A stretch of DNA of 64,000 bases from assembly GCA_028274465.1 (NCBI GenBank), contig CM051455.1, positions 112,032,261-112,096,260 on the forward strand, given 5' to 3'. A model generated the notes under the pieces. The model was given only the letters and a program-made list of their open reading frames with translations, was not told where the DNA came from and searched no databases. The DNA is from Plantago ovata (Eukaryota > Streptophyta > Magnoliopsida > Lamiales > Plantaginaceae). Within the stretch, counting starts at the first letter, position 1. Every line of letters begins with the position of its first letter. Made by a program: the position numbers and the translations under genes. Below, in pieces: positions 36,213 through 44,573 of the stretch.

Positions 36213-38004
36213 AATATCACCAAAAATTCCGAGAGCACAAACACGCAAGGTAACCAAGAATAGATTAGATGAATTTACTGAAGAAGATAGGAGGAAAGAA
36301 ATAGGGTAAGAAGGTGAAATTTTTAAGAGACAATCCAAGATCTGTTCTGGGGGTTCAATGCTGAAAATATAAACAAATTAAACAGAAAAAAGGAGTTTAG
36401 TCCCCGGCAACGGCGCCAATTTGATGAACCAGGGATTTGTCGGGTCCCGATTCAGCAAATAAATTTGTTATTTAGCCAAAGTCAATTCACAACTACAACG
36501 AAAACTGTAGTGTAGGAGTAGAATGACCTCGAGTGTCGTTCTCTCAGGACTATAACTAGCTTTATCTATTTAACTAGGAATATAAAAACAACAGACGGGA
36601 TAGCAAAGGTTTTTCTAACAGATAATGGAGATTGGTGATAGTATGATCCTTCAAAGCATAACGGGTCGATAATCATGCGTAAATTCCTCGGTCTTGCATG
36701 GAGATCTTTGATCAATCTAATGTCCTGTTGCAATCATTAAGCACTACGAAGATAATTATACTGACAAGTCAAGCACTATTGTCCTATTGTGTTCCGTAAT
36801 TATTCAACACTACGAAGATAGACATGCGCATAGGTCGACGAGGGTCCAATTGTGCATAATAATTAATACAACATACGAGGATTTAGGCTGAGCCTGATCA
36901 ACGAAATAAAGCAACAATACGGAGTATAATGCGCGATATAGCCATTAGCATGATTATCTTCCCTTCGCTAAGAATTCACATACTACCACCTACGATAAGT
37001 TTAGCTACTCATAATAGGCATGCAATCAACAGAAATCGTAGAAGAAAACATGTTGAAAGATATATAAAAATAAGTAGAATAGACTGTAAGATACAATGTT
37101 ATCGAAGGTTGTCAATCTCCGAAGAATTGCGATCCTACAAGCTCCACTCTGCTATGAAAAAGTGTCTCCTAAGCTACGAACCCCCAGAACAGGCTCTGGG
37201 AACTCCCTACATAAAACTACAGAGAAAGGTGAGAGAATAGGTCTGGAAAAGTATGAATTTCGGAGAAAAACTGAGCAACTATATATAGGCTACGAATAAG
37301 TGTGGGGCGATTCGCCCCACGTCCCGGGCGGTTCACCCGGGAGTATTTTTCGCGGAATTTCACGTTTTCGACGCGTTTTTGGATTTCTTCCCCTTTCCGG
37401 ACTCGATTTCTGACTTCTAGTGGCCTTCTAACCTCCAGATTCGACCCCTAGACTCCAAATCCTATCCGGAAACCTTCAGATACTAAAATATAGCTAAATT
37501 AACATAGAGGATAGCTAAAATAGGTGAAAAAGACTCAAATGAAAGTGTAAAATACACATTCATCAATAGGCATTCGGCAGGTGTGGGGCGAAGGGCCCCA
37601 CACACCAGGCGATTCGCCTGGTGTGGGGCGATTCGCCCCACGTCCTGGGCGACTCGCCCGGGAGCTTATTTCGGCTGAAACGCGTTTTTGGATATCTTTT
37701 CCTTTTCGGACTCGGTTTTTGCCTTCTAGTGACCTTCTAGCCTTCAGATTCGACCCCTAGACTTCAAATCCTATCTGAAATCTTCTGGATACTCCAATTA
37801 GGCCTCCGGAACACCAATTCCTTGTCTACTTCAATATAATTGCCCGAAAAACCTCGTTTTTCACCCAAAACCTGTAAAATACAAACTAAAGAGAAACGTG
37901 ACACTATTCTAATAAAATGCACTAAAATATAGCTAAATTAACATAGAAGATAGCTAAAATAGGTGAAAAAGACTCAAATGAAAGTGTAAAATACACGTTC
38001 ATCA

Positions 38005-39551
38005 AGCAACTAAGCTAGACTCTAATGCAAAAAACAATGCAACACAAGAAATGGAGTCTCATGCCAAATGAAATGAACTAATCTAATGAATCTATCAAAA
38101 AACATATGAACAAGAACCATGCAAATCAAAACATGAATATAGGTTGAAGAATGCCTCGATTGACTCATACACATTCACATAAGCACTTATGTCAAGACAT
38201 GATAGTCTCTCGTAATATTCTCTACCTGGACCTAGTCAGTGACGACGTAATGAAACATGTTAAAATATGAATGGTTATCCCGTGCCTATGAAACTGAGGA
38301 CTTACTACTGTTCACCAAGTTAAGACTTTTCCTCAAAGAGGTCGAACCAATACTGGCTCTCATCAAACGAAGGAGGGTTCCCTAAAAAGATAACACTCCC
38401 CTATTCTACCCATCTCTCAAGCGAAGCCTTAAGCTATTCACCACTTCATGAATGGTAGGACGAGGGTGGTCTAGAACGGATGACACTCAAAAACAAAAGA
38501 AAAGATAGAAAATTACAACACGATTACGAACATTACAAGAATTGGAAAATGAGACACAACACTTTGCTAAACTGCTTTTTTGCTTTTTTGGACCATTCTT
38601 TGCTTTTTTGGGGTCTTTTTATTTTTTTTTTCTTTTTTTCTCTTTTTTTTTTCCAGTTTTTTTCTTTTTTCCTGGAATTTTTCTTTCTTTTTTTTCGATT
38701 TTTTTAGCCAGCAGTAGCACAACGAAAAAGAAAGTAAAATAACTCACAAACGACCTCCCCAAACCTATTCGAAAGAATAGGTTGGGGTACAAAATTTACA
38801 AAAGAGGGAAAAATAAACTCACAACACAAAATTGAAAAACGAAAAAAAAGTCTAACGATAGCGTAACCCCTCCCCAAACCTATTCGAAAGAATAGGTTGC
38901 AAACAAAGGATCACACACTCTCACACTACCTCCTTCCTAGGCATTTAGCAATCTCAAAAGCAAGGTGAAGACTTGTTGCCTCTTTGGTACATAATTACTC
39001 GTGAAAACAATCATAAGACCCTAACATGCATCATCCTATTATAAAGGCCTTCGTGAACCGCAGTAGAGAAAACACCACTAAGTGATGTCGAGACACCAAG
39101 CTTAACTAAGTGCAATACATAAATGTGACAAGCCAAGCGAGAAATACCTCAAACAAATTCATAGAGATGAAGCATATGATTAATGGCATAATTAGTTAAT
39201 CTACCCAATAAAAAAGTTCAAAAAATTTGGCAATAAACTCCACATAAAACATGCAAGACTATCCTAGGATGAATGTAGTGTATGCAACTAAAACCTAAGA
39301 AAGCGGTAAACATGCAAATGCAAATAAAAAACAAGATACCATACTCAACATCACAAAGCCAAACAATACTTAACATCATGGTTCACATCCCATCCCCCTC
39401 ATGAAACTTAAGCTAGTCCCTAGCAAAAGAGAATGAGTAAATAAAAAGGGATTCTAGCTGTTACCGAACGGTTTGGCCTTGGTTGGATGAGTATTCAAGA
39501 GTACCTCCCCACGGTGGCCGCCATTCTCTTGGTCCGATGTAGCAAAGAGAC
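38005..39551 (-). other. N3 3' non-coding region
   Basis: Corresponds to 7093-8607 but begins directly with AGCAACTAAGC after the LTR end: the stretch with the polypurine tract (ACTCCCCAAACC in N2 and N4) is deleted. It has the purine tract at 38575-38705 (minus strand) and two intact AACCTATTC hairpins (38762-38783, 38877-38898), each followed in sense by TTTGGGGAGG. No gene seen. Confidence 0.72.
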
Positions 39552-39968
39552 CTAGGAAGCTTCAAAGATCTCACCATGGTGAATGGACTGGCAACGGCGC
39601 CAATTTGATGAACTGGTTTGTCTTGCAGGTATATCCAATAAAGACTTCATCATTAGGAGGACATTCACTTTGACTTTATCGAGGTGCTTGTTTAGTGGTA
39701 ACTCCTGTGTATCTTTCTTGTCAAGCTTTCCACCTCGGAGGAGTAGATTCACCTCTTTGTACTCAAGAACCTCAGTAGTAACGGAAGGAAGTGGCTTTGG
39801 ATTGATGCGAATGTCTGCGAGTAAAGAAACAGGGAAGCTGGGGTCGTCCAGCTCCCCATAACTGTCCCCCAACTCACTGGTCATGGGAGGCGGTTCGCCC
39901 CCCATGCTGGGCGAACCGCCCCCCACCTCCAGGGGGGGCGTTGCCTTCCAATCTTTCCTCCTCTTCAA
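39552..39968 (-). pseudogene. N3 post-gag frame with an LTR-primer-site patch
   Basis: Overlaps the 3' end of gag by about 95 bases in another frame and lacks an ATG at its start. It matches the N4 post-gag frame (EVNLLLRGGKLDKKDTQ, LNKHLDKVKVNV). Towards its end the text is replaced by a 33-base stretch at 39590-39622 that copies the junction of LTR end and primer site. Function unknown. Confidence 0.5.
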
Positions 39969-40827
39969 GTTTTCGAACCTCTTCTACTTCAGCACAATTT
40001 AACAAGCTGAATTCTTCCGTAAGATGCTCAGTTACTTCAACTTCTTCAACAACTTTTGCTATACGAAGGTCATCTTCAACTTGCTCGGCATGTGCAATTT
40101 CATCTTCCTCACTGATTTCTTCGACTTCAAAATATTCCTCGGATGAGCTTCCTACTTCACCTCGATCTACTTCCTTTGCGGTGATGTAAATTGGTATGAC
40201 CTCATCAGATTGTGTTGAACCTCTGGCGTACTTACGGAGGACTTCTTTTGCCTCGTCGACCGTACATTCTCTCAGACCGCCGCTCAACCGATCCACTCTA
40301 AGTTGTTCCTCTTCACGAAGTCCACCAACGAAGCACCAAATCAACTCCCCATCTTCGAAACGGTGATGGGGGCACTCACGTTTATACATCTCAAAATGTT
40401 CGTAGGCGTCACAAAACTGCTCATACTCTCCTTGCTCGAAATATTGGATCCTATCACGTAAGGCAAACGTCTCATGATAAGGCATGAACCGCGCCAAGAA
40501 CTCCTCTACTACTTGGCCCCAAGTTTTCAGCGATCCTGGTTCTAACCTTGCAATCCAACGCCGCGGCTCATACGCAAGAGCAAAAGAAAATAGTTTCCTG
40601 CACAATTGGTCCTTAGTAAACCCTTCTGCTGGAATTCTTTCTATTTCCTCCTCATAGGATCGAATGAAACTCCATGGGTCCATCCCTACTCCATCTTCGT
40701 ACCTTTGTAAGTACCTCACCATGGACTCCGTCACCTCATACCTCCTTAACTCATCTTCCAGGTGTACGGAAGATCCTCTTCTCACCTGCGAGAATTGGGG
40801 TGTCATGCGAGCGCGCATGGACATCAT
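39874..40827 (-). CDS. Athila-like Gag of N3, full frame
   Basis: The longest Gag of this subfamily. The open frame runs 40857-39874 with no ATG at the first codon; the first ATG is at 40827 (MMSMRARMT). It has the Retrotrans_gag core (WSFIRSYEEEIERIP, WIARLEPGSLKTWGQV, FLARFMPYHETFALRDRIQYF) followed by a long acidic tail (EYFEVEEISEEDEIAHAEQVEDD, given here as adjoining short motifs EYFEVEEIS and EEDEIAHAEQ). It keeps the GAG codon that became TAG in N4. The last 30 residues are Gly/Pro-rich and translate two GGCG palindromes (39885-39945). No zinc knuckle. Confidence 0.78.
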   Translation of the reverse strand: MMSMRARMTPQFSQVRRGSSVHLEDELRRYEVTESMVRYLQRYEDGVGMDPWSFIRSYEEEIERIPAEGFTKDQLCRKLFSFALAYEPRRWIARLEPGSLKTWGQVVEEFLARFMPYHETFALRDRIQYFEQGEYEQFCDAYEHFEMYKRECPHHRFEDGELIWCFVGGLREEEQLRVDRLSGGLRECTVDEAKEVLRKYARGSTQSDEVIPIYITAKEVDRGEVGSSSEEYFEVEEISEEDEIAHAEQVEDDLRIAKVVEEVEVTEHLTEEFSLLNCAEVEEVRKLEEEERLEGNAPPGGGGRFAQHGGRTASHDQ

Positions 40828-41128
40828 ACCTGTATTTCTGTAATAAGAGTAACTCAAAACTAAAAATTACTTCTATTAGCATAATCAAACACAATTTCAC
40901 CAAAAATTTCGAGAGCACAAACACGCAAGGTAACCTGTAACACCCCGTTTTTTTTAATTATTTATTTAATTATTTAATTATTATTTTATTATTTAATTAT
41001 TTATTTTAGTTAATTAATTATCAGAGTAAATTATTTATTCGATAATTAGTTAATTATTTCCGCGTAAGTTAGTTCGTTTCGTTTCGTTTGGATCAAGCTG
41101 GAGTAATCGATCTGCTAGCCTTTCGTTT

Positions 41129-41193
41129 GGCCCATTTCCGAGCCCAGTCAATTGGCCTGTTGACCGGCCCAATCTAGTTAACCCTAACCCTAG
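41129..41193 (+). promoter_or_regulatory. Telo-box plus GGCCCA motifs in T1 5' LTR
   Basis: Two GGCCCA (site II type) motifs and one telo-box-like repeat of AACCCTA within 65 bp, followed about 70 bp later by a CT microsatellite. In plants this combination marks promoters of ribosomal-protein and other growth-linked genes. The 3' LTR keeps it at 49319-49383. Promoter function is inference. Confidence 0.55.
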
Positions 41194-42394
41194 TCAGGGT
41201 CTTCTCCACCCCACTCTTTTCCCCAGCCGTTTTTCCATTTAGCAAAGAAAGAAAATTTCTTTCTCTCTCTCTCTCTCTCACGCTCCATCATCTTCATCAG
41301 ATCCATCCACCATCATCTTAATTCATCATCACCACCGCGTCCCGCCGCCGCCGTCGACTCCGTTCCGCCAGTCCGCCGCCGCCGTGGTCCCGTCCGCCGT
41401 CGCTTCTGTCTCTGCCGAGCCGCGCCGTGTTTGTTTCGGTCGTCCGTCGGTCCCGATCCGTTCGCCGCCCTCTGTTCCGTTCGACCTGTTTCACGCCGCG
41501 CCGTTCCGGTCCCGTCAAATCGCCGTCGCTGTCTGTTCTGTCCGTTGCCTCGCGAGCCGCCGCGGACTGCTGCCCCGTTTCGCCGCCGATCGCCGCGCTT
41601 GTCTGTTCGATCGATCGCGGCCGCGCCGCTGTTTCCGTCTGTCCGTTGCCGCCGTCGATCGGTTCCGATCGTTCCTCCGCCGCCGATTCGATTGTCCGAT
41701 CCGTTTGTTCCGGTTCGGTCGGTAAGTCGGTTCAACCTTTCTGTTCGAGTTCGGTTTTGTTTTCGATTCGATTCGAATCTTGGTTTAATTCCCTTTTTCT
41801 TTTCGATTATTCGATTGCAGATTTGTTCAACCTTGTAATTCGATCCGAAGGTAAATTTCATTTCCTTGCTACTGCTCTCGATTTTAGACTCGTACTCGTA
41901 TTCTGATTTGGACTTTTTGCCGTTGGACGGTTTTGCCCTTGAACGATCTGACTGTGTTGTTTATTTCGAACCGAGAACCGGGACTTAGGTTGTTAGTATA
42001 GTTGCTGTTTGCTGGACTTGTAAAATTGTTGACCTCGTATATTGACTTGATTCCTGTTTGACTCCGAAAGGACTTTTGGACTTGTTGTTCTGTTTGGATT
42101 CTTTGTGGACTGATTTGGAAAACTTAAAAAACCTAAAGGACCTTTTTGCAGTTTTACCATTGACCGTAGTTGACTGACAGTAGGCCTTTATCATAAATCT
42201 TTTTGCTTTGGGAAGAATGTTTGATGTCTGGAAAACTACTGGTTCGTTTGTACTGTTTGTTTTCGAAAAAGGTTTTTCTTGCAATTTACCACTAAGGGTA
42301 TTTTGGTAATTTCCAGAACCTGGAAATCGAAAGAGTTTCTGAAGATGTTTTAAACTTAGTTTCTGTTTTGTAAGTTAGTATTGACTTGACTTGC

Positions 42395-42470
42395 TAGCTT
42401 AGTTGGTTAGGTTCTTGCTTGACTAACTTAGAGGTCCCAAGTTCGAACCCCGACTTTACCATTTTTTTTT
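42395..42470 (+). other. tRNA-like unit with Pol III A and B boxes, 5' LTR of T1
   Basis: A box TAGCTTAGTTGG (42395-42406), B box GTTCGAACC (42441-42449), then an oligo-T run (42462-42470). The spacing of A to B start is 46 bases, as in a tRNA, and the anticodon-arm region is similar in layout. The T stem is only partly paired, so this is not a functional tRNA but resembles a tRNA-derived SINE head. The second copy is in the 3' LTR. Confidence 0.6.
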
Positions 42471-43500
42471 CAACCCTTTTCCTTCCGTCCGTTGACTTCT
42501 AAATTGTGTTAGTACTTTCTTGTTAGGTTCTCCGTTGTCCGTAAACCCGTAAGCTCATTTCTTGTTGAAGGTCGTTTGCTCGTAAGCTAAGGTGAGTGTT
42601 CACCCCTAAACCTATTATTTGCGAAAAACTGAAAGGCTACGTGATTGTTTGTACCTATTACGGTATACTGTATATTGTATGCTTCCGCGTAAAAGTATAA
42701 GTCCTAAGTATGACTTTTGGATTTCTGTTTATTGCTACTCTGTTCTGTACTGACCTTTCTGCAGGAACACCTCTCGGTGTTAATTAATTGTATCTGTTGT
42801 TCTGTATCTGTTTTGTTTCTGTGTGACCGGTCGATTAGGTTATGGTTAGGTAGGCTTGGGTAGTAGAGGACTATCGGGTTTTCTTGATCGTGGCCTAGTC
42901 TATTCCCTTTTAGGTGCGAGGCAGAAGTCGCTGAGGTCTATTAGGGTCGTAGGATCTGTTTCCCCAAAGTACACGGGGGTTTCTGTTTCTGTCCGGAGTT
43001 ATGCATCCTCTGGAGGGAGTTATAAGGGCATTCTGGGAGTAGGAGCAATAAGGCGGGCTGCACCAACGGTCTACAACGTTTCTGTTCTGTTAATCTGTTA
43101 TACGTGCTCTGTTTTGTTTGCTCGTTTTTCTGAAAAGGATTTTGGTTTTAAAACTGTTTACTTTCTGTTTTAACTTAGAACCTCACTGAGATCCTTTATC
43201 TCACACTCTTTTGTTTTTCCAAAATTCCTTCCTTCCAGATGTTGTTGAGGACGTGCGTGACTAGGAAGCCAGCGACTGAGAGAAGGGTCTGGGGTGTCAC
43301 GGGTTGCTTTTCAAAATAAGAAGAACACTTTATTTGTCTTCATTCGTTGTCTTTTCGAACTGGAGTTGTCATTGAATATTATTTATTATCGTTAGCGTCA
43401 AAGTTTATTTTGAGCATTTATTGCCGACCGTTGTTATTAAATTATTTTCGAATTTCCTTATCAAGAAAATATTTGTTTTCAAAACCGGTACCGTTACAGT

Positions 43501-43512
43501 TGGTATCAGAGC
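43501..43512 (+). promoter_or_regulatory. T1 primer binding site, tRNA-iMet
   Basis: TGGTATCAGAGC, two bases after the 5' LTR end at 43498. This is the standard initiator-tRNA-Met primer site of plant gypsy and copia elements. Confidence 0.95.
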
Positions 43513-43772
43513 TTGAGTTCAAACTCGAGCTTGCTAGGATAGGATCTTTTGACCTTTGGGGTGTGTGTGAGGGTCCGAGTCGCTGGTTAGGTCTTGTATT
43601 TTCTGTTGTTTTTCTGATTCGAGTCTTACGTACTAACCCTGAACTGTCTCTTCATCTTCTCTGTTCTGTTTCTGACTACCTTTGACCCGTTCTGAAACCG
43701 TTGACCTTCCGTGGTTGTTTGATTCTGACGTAGATATTAACTAGTTAACTACGCGTGTGCTTACAGATAGGT

Positions 43773-44219
43773 ATGAGTTCTGAGAAGAGGGTTATTCGTT
43801 ATCGTCTAGTCGAAGGAGAATTCAACCCGTATACCTCCGTTCCTGTTGTTGGCGTTTACCCTGGATTCGTGATGGATAGAGTTGTGCATGAACGTGATCA
43901 CTACTGGCTGGAGAACTTTAAGCTTCGAGATGTGATAGCAACGAAGGAGGCAGAGATCTGATTTCTGAAGTCGGCCTTACGCGCCGCAAAGGAGCACTCT
44001 GGCTTTGTTACGTTAACCGCATCCAATGTTGGCAACCGGGTTCCCAGGAGGAAGGCTCGGAGGACGTTTCCCGAGGGTTGCGGACCATCCCGTAGAGGAA
44101 AGAGTGAAGACGAGGAAGAATCCGAAGAAGATCCCGAGGAGGACTCCTCTGAGGGAGAAGGAGGAGATGCTCAGGTGCCCGAAGGACGTTCCGAGGATGA
44201 CAGCGAGGACGCTTATTAG
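43773..44219 (+). pseudogene. Extra ORF upstream of T1 gag, acidic C-terminus, one TGA
   Basis: Starts at ATG 43773 (MSSEKRVIRYRLVEGEF), runs through NPYTSVPVVGVYPGFV and a charged segment, meets TGA at 43959-43961, and continues in the same frame for 85 more codons to TAG at 44217-44219. After the TGA come KSALRAAKEH, a basic RRKARR cluster and a long Glu/Asp/Ser-rich tail ending DDSEDAY. The coherent composition across the TGA suggests a real protein of about 148 residues broken by one nonsense change (CGA to TGA is the simplest). It lies between primer site and gag. I do not recognise the family. A preceding TTACAG could be a splice acceptor. Confidence 0.55.
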
Positions 44220-44573
44220 GATAGTTGCGTTTTCGGGCTCGTACCGAACTTCTTTGTTTCTGCCAAACGAGTTTTCCTTTTAGTTCAGCCGACTGAGACT
44301 GCTTATGCTTTTCCATTTATTTGACTCTGTGGTTTTCTGTTTTCCTCGCTAAGACGAGTTGAGACCGTTTTCTGTTGTTTTATTGCATGCTTGACTGTTT
44401 TGAGACTTCGTTGTTTTCTTGTCTTTGCTTTTTGTTTTAAAGTTCAAGGCATGTTTTCTTCTTCACTGCTCAGTTTATACCTGTTGTAGAAGATTAAGTA
44501 CTGGCCTTAGTTCTTTGTTTTTCTGCTCTTTCCTAAGTTAGAGATTCGAGGTTGTTAAATCAACTGCTAAGTA
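44220..44573 (+). other. T1 leader between upstream ORF and gag
   Basis: About 350 bp, T-rich (TGTTTTCTG repeats), with no ORF of note. It ends in TAG directly before the GTG codon that opens the gag frame. Confidence 0.5.

Larger units (their letters stand above)
30876..37565 (-). mobile_element. N4 copy B, left end deleted
   Basis: Same insertion as 5783-12607. The right end has TSD ATAGG (37566-37570). The left end and its TSD were lost with the adjoining N3 LTR in a deletion of about 400 bp at 30875, at a GAAT/ATAAA microhomology. Left LTR remnant to 32027, internal region 32028-36421 with solo N5 (34942-36212), primer site on the minus strand at 36401-36418, right LTR 36422-37565. Confidence 0.87.
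25323..37859. repeat. Large duplication, copy B
   Basis: Partner of 1-12900. Copy B includes N1, the left part of C2, the left ends of N2 and N3, and N4 with solo N5. Beyond 37859 sequence continues as normal N3, so this is the uninterrupted side of the junction. Compared with copy A it lacks about 400 bp at 30875, has two GC palindromes in N5 where A has one, and has an extra short palindromic unit near 27850. Confidence 0.93.
40936..43498 (+). repeat. T1 5' LTR (2563 bp)
   Basis: TGTAACACCCCG to CCGTTACA. In order: an AT-rich TTAATTATT repeat start; GGCCCA motifs (41129-41134, 41166-41171) and a telo-box-like TTAACCCTAACCCTAG (41178-41193); a CT microsatellite (41261-41279); a CpG-rich CCGCCGCC tract (41335-41700); a GTAAGT...TTGCAG intron-like pair (41722-41820); a tRNA-like A/B box unit (42395-42470); a second GTGAGT...CTGCAG pair (42592-42764). 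Antisense Arg-rich and sense Arg/Ser-rich ORFs over 41313-41906 come from the CpG-rich tract and are not genes. Confidence 0.92.

Noticed and set aside
41178-41193. Interstitial telomere repeat
   Set aside because: Only about two AACCCTA units, present at the same place in both LTRs; better read as a telo-box promoter motif.
41313-41906. Arg-rich antisense and Arg/Ser-rich sense ORFs
   Set aside because: They are by-products of the CpG-rich CCGCCG tract of the T1 LTR, occur in both LTRs in overlapping frames, and are broken by LTR indels.
42395-42460. Functional tRNA gene
   Set aside because: A and B boxes are present, but the T stem pairs poorly and no clean 7-bp acceptor stem is visible.
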